From: Irpex lacteus | Taxonomy: Eukaryota; Basidiomycota; Agaricomycetes; Polyporales; Irpicaceae | Direction: 5' to 3' | Assembly: GCA_001986395.2 (NCBI GenBank) | Contig: MQVO02000017.1 | Span: 558,001 to 622,000 of the forward strand | Length of the DNA stretch: 64,000 nt | Shown here: positions 1-12,212 of the stretch, piece by piece | How positions within the stretch are numbered: the stretch's first letter is position 1 | How the letters are laid out: every line of letters begins with the position of its first letter | Program-made: the position numbers and the translations under genes | The notes under the pieces: generated by a model | What the model was told of the DNA's origin: nothing | What the model saw: the letters and a program-made list of their open reading frames with translations, nothing else | Database searches by the model: none

Positions 1-44
1 TCGAGTTGTATCTCTCAGTTGACCGACGTACTAGTGATACCTAG

Positions 45-639
45 GACTGGTCTATTACGCATATGTACTGGGTAAGTCACGGTGCATCAATCCAGGCAGT
101 TGGAGTATTGACCGCCCACCACACCCTCCTAAATGATTCCCTGGACCCAGCCGTTTCCCTAGCAAATGTGATCGTGCCAATCGTCGGACCGGTAAGTAGT
201 TATAATGTATGAGTACGAAGGGAATACCTGATCACAGCGTACAGGGTGACCTTGCCAATTGGCTCGCAACGTATGTCACAATTCATCCATACCCCAAATG
301 CCCGAATAGATTGTTTGACGAAATGTCGTCCTCTCAAATAGTCCACAACGCGTTCTTCATAGTATCTTCTGCGCCCGTATTCTCCTTTCGATTTTACGCG
401 ATGGCAACCTAAATACACAAGATATTTCTCTGCTCAGTGGGTCCTCGATCATATTCCGTGCTCCTTTCGCCTCAGAAATGTCTGTGACGTGGAAACCTCT
501 GGAACATTTGGTCACGAGCGGGAACGTAGCTACAGAGGGACCGTATAGATCGGCGGGCCCTAGAAATCGAGGGGAGGAACCATATGACACAAGAATCGCT
601 ATGGACAGCACTGGCAGCAACCAGATCTGCGCCGACTAG
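45..639 (+). CDS. DUF6533-type seven-helix membrane protein, 3' end only
   Basis: This is the 3' part of a gene cut by the window edge. Exons read as <45..71, 151..191, 245..270 and 342..639. All junctions keep one frame, and the first three match exons of 27, 41 and 26 nt in the complete paralogue at 52950-55229. The product contains SLANVIVPIVGP, then GDLANWLAT, then RVLHSIFCARILLSILRDGN, nearly the same as the paralogue. That corresponds to the last helix and the arginine-containing end typical of DUF6533 proteins. Family members are integral membrane proteins resembling GPCRs; their ligands are unknown. The last ~75 residues (to the stop at 637-639) are hydrophilic and differ from the paralogue's acidic tail. 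The family call rests mainly on the complete paralogue. Confidence 0.8.
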
Positions 640-2050
640 CTCACACTCAGAGATTGGGTATATTCCTGCCATGCTATAGTATACATGACCACTGTTGGAT
701 AGCAGTACATACATGATAACATATTTGTCGGACAAATGCGCGCAGTGGAGGGGTAGTTGCAGTGGTACAATATAGTAGAAGGAATTAGAATGATATACAG
801 CGTGCGCGTGACACTAGTACTGGTTCACTCCGAGTCGATATTTGCGTAACTGAGGACGATTGAGATGTACATCACATAAAGCTACTGTAAGTTAACAGGA
901 GGTTTGCATGACCGCGCAATTAATCGACTACGTACTAGTTCAGGACCTTCTTACGGCCTCAAAATCAAAGCATCGTTGCGTTGGGGGGCTGCTCGGCAGT
1001 CGTATATGAGCTACCCAGTTCAACGACAAGAGTATGGAAGACATACTAGGTTGAGGCGCAGTATCCTGCAGGAAAGAATAAGGCAGCCCATCAACGTGGG
1101 TGATAGAAAACGCGAAGACAGCAGCAAATGCCATGAGCGTGGGGAGCGAAGGGAGCTGCATATCTGGATCGTGGTAGGCAGGTCTGTATGAACTGAGAGC
1201 TGTAGTTGGTATAGACTAACACTTTATACTGTACACCTTATATGGTTTCCGTATCCTCGACCTGCGGTCAATCCAACTACGCAAACGATATACCGTTGGT
1301 GGCCACGCACAATGCAGTGCCTATTGACGGATACGTTTAACATAGAGCCAACCAGCGTGAGTAGTGTTCGCACCTTTCGAGCTCTGCCTCCATTCCTAAC
1401 TCTATGATAGTACACCAACGATGCTCGGGGCCGGATCTCGAGCATTCTGTGGCCAGTCGTCCTTTGGTCGCGGGACGAGCGGCGGGATGCCCGATCGAGG
1501 CCCTCAATCACCAATATCATACATACCCCATCATAGCAGATGCGAACACTGTACCGGGGGTCTACGATGCAATGCAGCACAGTAGCTCTTGTACTCTACG
1601 TCATGGAGAGGTCTCGTAGAGTACTGAAAGTCAGGCATTAGAGTGAAGATAGTGCGATGATTAGTTGCTGACCACAGTCACGTTCACGCCCTCTGACACC
1701 TGCGGATTGAGACTTTGAGATGTGATAGGTTACTTGAGATAACTCTGTGGTGATGCAGGTATGTCGTTCTAGGACCTCATGAGTGTATCAAATGCGCAGA
1801 CAATTACATGAATGATTCTCACTGACTAGTTTGGTACGACGTCCATAGCTCGAGATCTGAAACCGTGTGAAATTGTCTGATTATCTGTTGGGCTTGATAG
1901 GGCAGTGCGGCATTGGCTTTGCGGACTGCCAGGTAAGTCACAGTGCTGCTGTAAACCCGCCACCGTCGCAAAAATCGGCTTGAGGTTATCAACGCCGACA
2001 CAGATTTTGATGTTTATAATGCGAGCCTAGTGTACCGAGCAGCACTTATA
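640..2050. other. Gene-free stretch
   Basis: Only short open frames on both strands, without splice-compatible partners or recognisable domains. It follows the end of the DUF6533 gene and precedes the palindrome-rich segment. I see no tRNA, repeat array or convincing promoter here. Confidence 0.5.
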
Positions 2051-2065
2051 AAGACAAGCGCCAAC

Positions 2066-2166
2066 GATTTTGAGTGCTGATAATCCCCGGCGGCACCGAT
2101 ATCCTCGGCGCTATGATAATAACCCTTTATATACCTTGGCTCGCGAGCATATCAGCACTCAAAATC
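2066..2166. repeat. Inverted repeat, 17-bp perfect arms
   Basis: GATTTTGAGTGCTGATA at 2066-2082 is matched exactly in reverse complement at 2150-2166, with 67 bp between the arms. The 15-nt core is followed on both sides by similar GC-rich blocks (CCGGCGGC and CTGGCGGC). Nearby DNA is full of TTATAATC-type motifs. This looks like the end structure of a small non-autonomous element or a Helitron-type terminal hairpin, but no transposase and no clear target duplication were found. Confidence 0.6.
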
Positions 2167-2556
2167 CTGGCGGCGTAGTTTATAATCACTTAAAATCGAG
2201 GCCGCCAAATATTATAAGCATCGTCACCGGCCCATATGTAAAAAAAGTACAGGCAGAGCACCGAGACATACAAATACTCAAAGCAATGATAATGGCACAG
2301 TACATATGTGCTCCGTTTGCCCAAGTACGAGAGAAGAAATTGGGTATATAGGGCAATCTATTTCCTGTATATACAAGCCCATATAGAGCTGTGGTAAGGC
2401 GTCGCGGGCGTCCGATAGCTCCTGCGTTCGATTCTGGCCAATGGCATTTGATCCCAGCTCGGGCCACCGCATGAGACCGACTTAATAAGTCAGATAAGGT
2501 AATAAGCAGTAGAAAAATCGAATCTTTTGATTGTTTAGCCCTCCCTAGCGCCCAGG

Positions 2557-2586
2557 ATTATAATCTCCCCGCGGTGAGATTATAAT
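2557..2586. repeat. AT-rich palindrome
   Basis: ATTATAATCTC at 2557-2567 pairs perfectly with GAGATTATAAT at 2576-2586 across an 8-nt GC-rich loop. It belongs to the cluster of TTATAATC motifs between 2000 and 2720. Confidence 0.6.
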
Positions 2587-2682
2587 GTCTCAGTGGCTGC
2601 ATTATAATGTGTGGCGGGGGCGATGATAAGCGACGATATACTCGCGCGCGTAGCATTATAGGCGTTCGGTGGAATTGTGCAC

Positions 2683-2704
2683 GGATTATCAGTGCTGATA
2701 ATCC
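2683..2704. repeat. Palindrome GGATTATCAG-TG-CTGATAATCC
   Basis: Perfect 10-bp arms separated by two bases. The right half repeats the GTGCTGATAATCCCC motif found at 2074-2088 beside the first inverted repeat, so the two palindromes may mark the ends of one ~620-bp element (about 2066-2704). Confidence 0.55.
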
Positions 2705-3471
2705 CCCCAACTGCATTACATGTCTGACGAAGCTTATCAACACCCATCTGTGCTTACACTACCCACTCGGTTTTTTGCGACGACGGCCAAAGGCTATCGA
2801 TAGATGGTGAACTTTGCCGTGAACATTCCGTGAGAACGTACCTGCTGAGCTACGTTCAGCCTCTCAACTTCCAACTTCAGCACAATAGAGGACACTCACC
2901 TGACTGCCATCCATACCAGTAGTGCGATTGGCCACTGACGGAGGTCGAAACGAAACACTCGGACACCAAAGCTTCGTGAGCCTATGCTGAGAAGCCCCTC
3001 TAAACAATTAATCCAATGAGTACATGTACATTTCCCATGAAACAAATCTACTTTCTAACAAAATAGACGGAAGCGTCGGAGGACCGTGATTGATGGAGGG
3101 ATGATGAGAGGGGGACGCAGAGATGGTGGGAAAGGAGAAGATATAAGGATTCCGCAGAGTCCTGGTAGTCCGACGTCCTGTGTATGGGAAGGAATCATAA
3201 AAGGGCATGGTGAGGGTGGTGAGTAAGTACGAGGTAGCGATGAATAGCGATTATGTGTACAACTTGGCGTTGCTTCCGTTTCCGCGTAAGCAGATTGAGA
3301 TCGATCCAAAGCAGAAGCAGGGAGGTTCGTGACAGCGTGTAAGTAATAAGATGTGGGATGTAAAACGTGAGGAGCAAAAACGGCCACAACCATATGCGGG
3401 GAAGGATAAAGAGACTACCAGCGGGAACTAAACAAAGATAAGCAAGAAGTAAGCAAGCATTAGAAAATTGT

Positions 3472-5988
3472 TCAGTGGGCCACGACAACAGGCGGTACCG
3501 GTACCACCGTCTCCGGTGATATCGACGCAGTCGTCGTAGGCATCAAGGTCGTAGTCGTGTCTTCGCGGTCGTGAGACAATGATTTATGTGGGGCAGTCGG
3601 GGTAGTCGGTGTATTTGACTCATGAGGTGGGGGTGTCGCAGCTCCCGCATCCTCCTCCTCGTCTCCATTGTCACTGTCACTGTGGTCATCAACGTCAGGC
3701 GACGTTGAGACAGGAACTTTGGAGACTGTCATTCGGGAGGATACAGAAGCGAAGGGGGTAGACGGAGGTGATGAGAGGGGTGTCGCATGTATTGATTCTT
3801 CGGCGGTGGCGAATGATATGGCTGAGCTTGCTCTGGACTCGGAGCGGGCGGGGAAGGCGGATGGAGCTGTGGATAGTGAAGTCTCGGTTGGCACTGCGAG
3901 TGTTGATGACGATGGCTGAGAGGCTTCCGGTGCGGGTGACGATGTTTTCAAGCCAGGAGGGTGAGCCGGAGAGGAGGTGCTGCCTGAATTCGAGGCACTG
4001 GCGGCCGGTACCTCCGGTTGCTTGCCTGTGCCCTCTGTATGTTGTTCAGTTGGCTGCGAGCTAGCTGCCGTAGTCTCAGAAGGCTGTGGCTGTGAGCCAC
4101 TTTGATCTTCATCTCGAGCGCCACTCCCACTGCCGCTAGCCTGAACTTCTGGCGCAGACGTTTCTTCCTCCTGCACAGTTTCCGGTGCATTGCGAGCCAA
4201 AGGCGACTCGATGCGACTCTCCGTCCTCGTAATCTCCTCAAACTCGGGAGGCGGCACGCCCGGCAACTCCACCCTGCTCGTACTAGCAGCGTACGCGATC
4301 GCATCTTCACCATACGGCACACCGAACCTCTGGAACGCCTCCCTGCTCGAGATCAACTTGACCTGCTCTGGCGTAGGACCCGTTTTGGGGTACGTGAACT
4401 CCGTACGGACGAGCGTATGCGAGAGCGGTGCCGAGATAGAGTTGAGGGAGATCATGGAGGGCGAAGTGAGGTTGGCGGCTTGGTTGTGATCGACGAGACG
4501 CGAGCGAGAGCGCGTCATGACGCTGAACATGGAGTTCGAGCCGGAGAAGGAGGGGCGGTGCATGGTGCTGCGGGAAGGCGCGCGCCGGGAGCGGGTGAGG
4601 TGGGTGTTGGCGGTTTCGAGGGAGGTGTCGGAGTCTTCGCGTCTGTGGCCTGGAGTTGAGGTCGACGCCTCCGGGGAGGCGGATGGTGCGTGAGCTGGGG
4701 TACCGGCACTGGCTGATCGGCCGTGGAAGATGCTCAAGAAGCCTGACAGTCGACCTGCAGCGTGATGACGGACAGTGCCTTGTGTGTCTCGAGTGGCATC
4801 GTCTGTCGTGTTGTCGGGATGAGATAGAAGGGAATCTTGAGCACCTGACGTAAGTGCAGGAGTCGCGCTGCTATCAGCAGAATCGAGCTCTCGGAGTGGG
4901 ACGACCTCAAAGTACGCAGGCGCCTCTCCCCGGGGATCGCTTTCCGGTGTGGCCAGGCGATCTTCCAGAGTGGGTCCTTCCGACGATGACGCGAGTGTCG
5001 AGCTGCTAGGCCTTGAGCGGTGCGTTGGTAAGAGATTAGAGTGCGAGTTGTCATTCGTGACATCTGCTTGCGAGGTGGCCAGAGACTCGTCGCCTGCAAG
5101 AAGAGGCATGTCGTGCGGACTATCCGGCATAGGAACATACACCCTCGATTCTGTGAGGTCAACAGATGAGGCGTCTGGTGCTTCAAGAACCGCTGGCATA
5201 GCAACATTCGCAGTTATGGGCATGTCTTCCATATCCTCCGGGCCTCTGTAGATGACAACCTCTTGCTCGCCTGGTTCTTTCATGTACATCGGTAAGGACC
5301 TGGTCGAGATTTGGGAAGGAGTTCGTCTATTTCTCCTCGCACGACGTGCAGGTTGGGCTGCAGTTGTTTCGGTGGTCTGTCCATTTTGACCAGTGGAAGC
5401 CACAAGCTGCTGAGCAGTAAGCTCGCGGGTTCCGTTGGCGTTACTTGTTGTTGTACCAGTCGAAGGACCAAAGTTAGTTGCAGCATGCGATATTCCGCGC
5501 CATAGACGTTTGTGCAAACCATTGCGAGCGCATACTGTGATCACAATCACTGCAGCGACCGAGATAATCACAACAATAGGCACGACCGTCCTGACAGTTC
5601 CATCATCGCGCTTGACGAGCGGCGCACCGTACGCTGGAGCAGGCAAGCTCGAGAAGAGCCAAAACAGCGTGGCATTCGCAGCCAGCGTAAGCCAAGGCGA
5701 GTTGCCTGTACTTGACGTTTGTCTTTGACCGTATGTACCACGCACTGTCGACTGAGACAGAATGCGCAGTGGAATTGGCTTGAAAGTGGTGTCAACGTAT
5801 TAGCCATACTTAGCACACTCTGGAAGACGTACCTGCATTTTGCTCTCAGCATCGCCCGCATCCATCGCCTGCATCCAACTTTCCGTTTGCTCTTGTATGT
5901 CCTGCGCAGCCAGGCGACCTGCCGCGGTCGTGAAGTGGCCGAGCCTCCGGCGCTCGAGTAGATGGGTGTTCATTGGTGTCACTGTCAC
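3472..5988 (-). CDS. Ser/Pro/Thr-rich single-pass membrane protein, function unknown
   Basis: Two exons, 5988..5833 and 5751..3472, joined across an 81-nt GTACGT...CAG intron in phase 0, give about 811 aa. Near the N-terminus a hydrophobic segment (ATLFWLFSSLPAPAYG) is followed by a Lys-Arg pair, like a signal peptide with a Kex2-type site. About 10 residues later comes a transmembrane helix (VVPIVVIISVAAVIVITV) and a basic cytoplasmic flank. The remaining ~680 residues are low-complexity, rich in Ser, Thr, Pro and acidic residues, with no enzyme motif. The first exon places the signal-like segment ~60 residues in, so translation may really begin at a later exon-1 ATG (for example the last one, just before the donor). 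A surface or vacuolar membrane protein with a long disordered tail is the best description. No family was recognised. Confidence 0.75.
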
Positions 5989-7210
5989 CGTTGGAGTTCG
6001 TTATAACCGGTTTCGTTACGATGAGTGAAGTAAAGAAAGATGAAGGGGATTAGAGAAGACTGGGGTAAAGAGGTCGTAAGGCAAATATGATACAGGCTGG
6101 AGGTCTAGCGATGGTTGGAGTCCAGGACAAGACCGTAAGACCGAGAGGGCTGTTCGGCCTATTTTAGGTAAGCATGAATTATGGTCTCGGTGCCGCTGAA
6201 ACGAACCACCATAACCTCAAGAAACATTTGCTTCCGTTCCTAACGGCAGTGCAGCATAGCTTCGCAACTGCTCGTTTGTAAATGAGATATATCTCGATGC
6301 GTGAAGCCAAGAAGCTACCGGTCACGGGCTACAGGCAAACGGTACAAACGCAACTACTTATCTAAACACTAGTGAATGTGCAGCTACAATGATGTGCTCG
6401 GAATATGGTAGCGTAGGTACATCAATAAACGGCAGAGACTGTAGCAACTGAAGAATGCGTTCACGGCGGATAGAGCTCGCACGAGCCAAGAGGTCAGCTC
6501 GATCGCACAATTGAATAAGGTTCGTCGGAAGTGGCTGCCGCTGAGGTAAGCGTCGACATCTCAATTTGGCAATCATTCAAGATCGATATCGCAGGCAGTT
6601 ACAGTACGCTAGTCTAGGAAATAGATACTTCACCTACCTAGATCACTTTTATTCAGAAGGATAATCACGCCTGTTATCGGTGCGACAAGGGAACAGCAGC
6701 CTCCACCGCACTGCCATCTCGCGAGGATAATCAGCTAGTGTTCGCACAGCCCAGGTTCGAACGCCGGTGCTCGCCAAGAGTATTATCGTATAGCAATGGC
6801 TCATTGTATGTTCCCCTAGCAAAAGCATTCATTGTATACCTCCTGCTAGCGACACAAGCTGTGGAGTCCGAAAGCGTACTTGCTTATCGCGGTCATATGG
6901 CAGTGGGCATGATTACGCTACAAAGACTTCTTATTGCGTATAATCCATCGGAAGCGACCACAAGCTTATAATACGCACACATCTTGTGGTTTATCTCATG
7001 GGATAGGTGATTGGAAGCAGATAAGTCTGGCAATGATGGAAAAGCCCGAACGCAACAAGACACTCAGGCAGACAGCCAGTTTAGGGTAGTTCAGGGAAGC
7101 TACTACTACATACACGATGTCCTATCAGGACAGACTAGATACAAAGATGAATAGATACATGCAGATAGTACAATCACTGGAGATAAAAATATAGATTGAT
7201 CCGCGTACCA
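5989..7210. other. Intergenic region between two minus-strand genes
   Basis: This 1.2 kb holds the promoter of the 3472-5988 gene and the 3' side of the 7211-10570 gene. Only scattered small open frames occur (for example 6358-6576 minus), without domain or splice support. A GGTTCGAAC sequence near 6752 resembles a tRNA T-arm but does not fold as one. Confidence 0.5.
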
Positions 7211-10200
7211 TCATCTCCTAGAAACTACGACCGCGACGACGATTACAACGACAGCAATAGATAGCACAATACCACTAGTGATAGCCGCAATACGACACCG
7301 ACGCACCCAAGGATCGACAACTCGTATCGTTTTCACCTCAAGGCTCTCCTCATCCTCGACGCCATGATTATCCAACCTTACTTTCTTGCTCTGCACGACG
7401 CTACCGTCGGGAGATAGATGGAACGAATAGAGAGCGTTGAGCGAGTCACCACTGTCTGTCGAAGGCGGGTCAACTGGCGTCATTGGAGAGGTTTCGCTCA
7501 CGCCTTCAGCGTGGCTGTGGGTCGGAAGCGTAAGCCCGTTGCTAGAAGGTGCACCTGGCGTAATCTTGTCTGTTCCACCACGTAGCCTCCGGATCCATCC
7601 TAGAGAGCTCTTCTCTTGTGCATCACCATTCTCTGGTGCCCGTCTCCTTTTGACCCGTTTCGTAGTGGTGGTGGTTTGAGCAGCAGGAGACCGCCGTGGC
7701 CACCACATCGCCCGACGGTCAACCGTCCACACATACTGCCCCTCAGTCTCCTTCATCTGCCCACTCCGCACAGACAAACACCACCCCGCAATAAGCCAGC
7801 ACCACGGCGCGACGAACCCCAACCAAAACAACACACACGCTGGCGAAGTCGAGTTCGCTCTACTCGCAGATGACTCCGCATTATGAGCAAACCCCCAGCG
7901 AACTCTCCCCGTCCCTCCACGCTTTCCCCACTCGATGTCCTGCCCAAGCTTATCAACACCAAACTCGAAGTCGGGATCAGGCCCAGCGGCGTTCTTGTCC
8001 GTTTGCATCCGCTCGAGATCTCGTCGTCCTCGTCGTCCCCATCGTGTGCGCGTGTACACGTACAGGCTGTCCCTGAACGACCTGAACGAGCCCCACGATA
8101 CGCCTCGCGCCTCGAACCACCTCGCTTGGATCCTCTGTTCCACGGCCGTAGCATCTGAATCAGTGAGAACACTCCCGTTCTCGTGTCTCTCCATCGTCTC
8201 CAGTATCGACGAGCCCCCGTCGCTGTGCACCCTCGCGTGTCCGTTCGGCCTGTCGAACAACTCCTGGTCCTGGTGGTCGTCCGCAAACGTCGAACTACGC
8301 CTCGTGTACATCGTCTCTCCGTCGTTCCCCACGTCATACGGGTACGGATGACCATCCTCGTGGTTCGGAATGTCATGATCGTCGCCAGCATCGAGGGGTA
8401 CGTGCATGAGCTCAGAAGCCCACGACCGCACCCTCTCTTCCCCTAACAGCACCTTCTCCCTCTCCTTCGCGGGTCGGGCGTTCGCCTGGGTGTTGGCATT
8501 GGTGCCTGTGCCATCGTCGTTGCTATTCCCTCGAGAGCCGAGTACACCGGAAGATGATGCAGCGTGCGAGAGAGGACGTTCGTTGATGACGTCGCAGTAC
8601 CCCTCGGGAAGACTCATGTGCGACTGCGAGTCACCGCCGTCATACTCCTCGGGCGAGCGTTGCTCGTGATCCGCGTATTCGAGTTCTTCACCGTAAGTCC
8701 AGGACTCGTCGTCCGTTCGAACTCCAGAATCATCTCCATGTTCTCGATCTTGTGATTCCGAGTCTTCGTTTCTTGTGTGGTCGCTATATTCTGATTGTCG
8801 AGCTCTCGACTGTCCCTCTCCGTCTCCTGTCACGTCCTCTTCAGTTTCATCTCCATTCTCAAAGTGCATACTAGCAGCAGACGGCGCAGTGAAGAAACTC
8901 GTAGCCGACTTTCCAGAGTCTCTCCACCTCCCAGGGCCCGACTCCCTCCACCTTCCAGTGCCCAAACTCCTCCTTTCCATACTAGTAGCCACCGACTCTC
9001 TTTGTCTCTCCGACCCCTCATATATCACGCTAACCGTAGTATGCGGATACGGAGGCTGTCCCTCGATTTCGACGTCCAGGATGGGTAGGGCACGTGTGGT
9101 GACGGGCGGAGAACCGAGTACGGTGGGTAGTGAGGGCGGTGCTGCGAGGTGGACGCGTCGGGTGTTGGAGGGGTAGGGGAATTGGAATGTTGGCGGGGCG
9201 GGGAATGGGAGGGAGCCGGAGCTGGAGAAGTATGGGCGAGTGTCAGCGGGTTGGGTTGGAGGGGTGGCTGCGCGAGCTTGAGTGGGCTGGAGGTATGGCT
9301 TCATGACATTATTGTTGGAAGGTGGTTTGGGGGTAGAAGGTGTACTGGGCGATGGTGAAGGTGGAGACGATGCATGAATATGTCCGGTGGTAGCCATAGT
9401 GCCCGTGGTAGTAGTAGATACAGGTGTCTGTGGCACGGGGCTATGCCCGTGACTATGCACACTACCCGTCAAGATCGAAGACGGAGGAATAGCAGAGACA
9501 GGCGTGAAGAACGTCCCAGTCGAAGAAGACTGAGAAATCGAACGTTTCACGGTTCGAGTGAGGAACGCCTGGTGCTGGACTGGTGTCGTAGGTGTTGGCT
9601 GCATGGGCGTCATGGGCGTGGTAGGAGTCTGTGTGGGTGTGGATGCTGTGAGCATCGAAGAGGAGTTCGGAGTCAACTGGATTGGAATAGTGGGAGTGGC
9701 AAACGGGTCTGAGTATCTCTTGATAGTAGACTCGGATTTCTCTGACTCTATTTCCACAACGTCAATCAGCTAGACTTACATAGCGGTAGGAGACCAACAC
9801 TGCTCACCTTGACCTGGACTTCCTAGTACTTTAGAGTTATTAGCGCTCTCATTCGGACTTGACCCTGATTCTGCGATAGGTGATAATTTTGATGGTAACC
9901 TTCCTTCTAGGGCCTGACTACTCCGTGCACCATTAGAGTCATTTCCAGCTCCCATAACATCCTGAGTGCTATCTGTATCGCTGAGATATATACTCTGCAA
10001 GTGCAACGAGACGGAATCGCCACTTAACCTCCTCGAGCCTGGAGTGGCCGCCCCGCTACCAGTTCCCACTGGAGAGGGAGGAGTGCCAGTCCCGAGGACA
10101 GCATTGGCCACAGACGGAGGTATACGCCATATTCCGTCCTTCAGCGTAGGAGTGTTGGTAGGATCTTCAAGCGGAGGTTCCGCGCGAGTGTAAACGACGT

Positions 10201-10570
10201 CAAGTGAGGTAGTAGACTGGAAGTTTGGTCTGCTTGGGGAAGGAGTCACCGAAGGAGACCCTCCAGTCCCGCTGACGCTGGTAGCGGATGCGGAGGGTGT
10301 AGGTGTGCGCCATGAGACGTGCGACGGGCCGGTCGTGCGGAACTTCTCGAGCGTGTGAGCGGACCCGAAGGATGTTGAGCGGGAGAGTTGGTGTAGTGAT
10401 ACAGGTGGTGGCGGCAGTGGCTTAGACTCGGAATTTGTGGAAGGGATGAGCGTCGTAGGGGTTGTAGGTGGACCAGCGTGCGCTGGCGTGGGTGTCGAAC
10501 GTTGTTCGCGTTCAGAACGCGTGTTCGATGAGGATGAAGAACCCCATAGCTTGCTCAACGAGCTGAACAT
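7211..10570 (-). CDS. Ser/Pro-rich protein with two C-terminal hydrophobic segments, function unknown
   Basis: Exon 1 (10570..9780) and exon 2 (9716..7211), joined across a 63-nt GTAAGT...GAG intron, give 1098 aa in one frame. The start chosen is the ATG of MFSSLSKLWG, which has purines around it; the open frame continues upstream to 10717 without support. The first ~600 residues are low-complexity Ser/Thr/Pro, then acidic. A hydrophobic Trp/Cys-rich segment (CVLFWLGFVAPWCWLIAGW) lies near residue 880. The protein ends with a clear tail-anchor helix (IVLSIAVVVIVVAVVV) and a short SRR. Proteins with this Trp-rich hairpin plus tail helix are known to me only as uncharacterised fungal 'serine-rich' proteins. 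The exon junction is inferred; the 63-nt segment could be retained or spliced differently. Confidence 0.75.
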
Positions 10571-11435
10571 GGCTGTCTTTCCTGCACGTTCAGCTAATTG
10601 AGACCGAGTGTGAATTTGACTGGTGAGTAGGTAGTGGGAAGAGAGAAGAGAGAGTGGAACGCACGCTGAAATAAATGTGAGTATGACTGTCGGCCCAATG
10701 GAACGAGGCGTGCGCATACATCACCTTGAGGACAACACACCTCCCGCTTAAGGCGGCAGCCCGGCTAGTCGTGCCACGTTGGCGCCCATTAACCTACGTC
10801 CTCATTGATTAATATTGGATGATAATCAAGACTTACATGTTCTACTCCATTGGACGTGGTTCATGGAAGCTTTCGATGTGAACGGGTTGAAATAAGCGAT
10901 GTGAACGGACGTAAATCGAGGAAGAAGCGACGGGGGAAACATCAACGAACTTAAGTAGCACGTATCGTGAGTAAGTCAGTATGCATACAATATAGAATCG
11001 CGTCGGGTACTTTTACTGTACTGACGAACTTGAAGCCTATTGGCATCTACCAGTTCTGTCTGTGAGCGCAAGTCGACAGTGGTATGCCAGTGTCCGAGTT
11101 GAGTTGAGTATGTCCGAAATCTTGCAATTCGAGGAAAGTTGCAAACCAGAAATCGCTAGGACATGGTTTGCTATAAAGTCGGAGCACTATGTTTGGATGT
11201 TCGAGTTCACAGCAGATGCAAGTTTCAACGTGGACGAGCTGGCCGACTTCGTCCGCATTCCCTCGACCAACCTTCGTGGCGTGGGAAACTGCCAAATTTA
11301 GCGAATCACGCTAATTGACCGCGGTCGCGTAATGCGCGCTTTCCGCGTTGACTTCAACGTAGAAACGGCTTTGCACTCAACCACCACCAGCTCTGCCAGG
11401 CCACACCCAAACAATTCAGGAATAAACAAGCCGCC
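10571..11435. other. Divergent promoter region
   Basis: It separates the start codons of the minus-strand 7211-10570 gene and the plus-strand Apq12-like gene. Small opposing open frames near 11047-11301 look like chance. An upstream ORF-like extension on the minus strand to 10717 may be 5' UTR. No repeat or RNA gene was seen. Confidence 0.5.
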
Positions 11436-12212
11436 ATGGCAGACTTGGATGCCACGCTCGACCTCCCCGAGTTTTTCGACCCCATTCTCGACTACATATC
11501 CACCTTACTACCACCTCCGGTGTACAACACCTTCGAGTACCTCCTCTCACACGCCTACGCCCTCGTCTGCTCTCTCCTCACTCTCGCGCTCACTCTCTCA
11601 CGATCAATCATTGATGACCCAGAAGGCGGACCTATACTTCAACGCCTCGAACGGTGGTGGGACTCTCTAGACGCAACCGAGATCATCCCGCCCCTAGTGA
11701 CCCTCCTCGCCGCTTACCTCGCTCTCGTATCGTTCTACCGTACGTCGAGATGGATGATCAGCATGGCTTTTGCCTTTATCAAATGGGGCTTTATTCTGAC
11801 TACGTTGGGCACGGCCGCTGGGTACTACCTCGCGAACGCTCACGTGGGCGGTGCGGAAGGCGCGAATGCGAACGGCGTGGGCAGACAATGGGGCGTCGCA
11901 CAAGCCGTTGGAGGGCTGGTTAACCAGTTCCTGGACGGGCAGGCTCAGAGGACTAGTACACGATCCAGGTCGAGTACAAGGTCGAAGTCACAGTCAAAGA
12001 GGCCGAAGGTGTACGAGTCATGGGACAAACAACAGGGCTGGCAGTACTCTGAGACGCAGCCACACGATGGAGGTGACGCGTTTGTGGACGCGCAGCAGGT
12101 TATTGGGCAGATATTGACTGGTGGTGGTGGTTGGTGGCAGACGTTGCTTGGGACGGACGGGGAGAGGGAGACTAGGAGGCAAAGGAGGGAAAGGGGCACA
12201 CAGTCGAGGTAG
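11436..12212 (+). CDS. Apq12-like nuclear envelope protein
   Basis: A single exon encodes 258 aa, starting at a good ATG context (GCCATGGC). Residues ~20-55 contain a hydrophobic stretch (YALVCSLLTLALTLS). Residues ~87-135 form two close hydrophobic helices with a basic loop (PLVTLLAAYLALVSFY, then MISMAFAFIKWGFILTTLG). This spacing resembles the paired helices of yeast Apq12, an ER/nuclear-envelope protein needed for nuclear pore assembly and membrane fluidity. The C-terminal third is hydrophilic: a Ser/Arg-rich basic patch, then a Trp-containing segment and a basic tail. It is longer than yeast Apq12 (138 aa), as is common in basidiomycetes. The match is by hydropathy pattern and a few residues, so the name is provisional. 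It lies tail to tail with set1. Confidence 0.6.
   Translation: MADLDATLDLPEFFDPILDYISTLLPPPVYNTFEYLLSHAYALVCSLLTLALTLSRSIIDDPEGGPILQRLERWWDSLDATEIIPPLVTLLAAYLALVSFYRTSRWMISMAFAFIKWGFILTTLGTAAGYYLANAHVGGAEGANANGVGRQWGVAQAVGGLVNQFLDGQAQRTSTRSRSSTRSKSQSKRPKVYESWDKQQGWQYSETQPHDGGDAFVDAQQVIGQILTGGGGWWQTLLGTDGERETRRQRRERGTQSR

Noticed and set aside
6690..6790. GGTTCGAAC near 6752 as a tRNA T-arm
   Set aside because: The flanking bases do not form a 5-bp T-stem and no acceptor, D- or anticodon arm can be folded around it.
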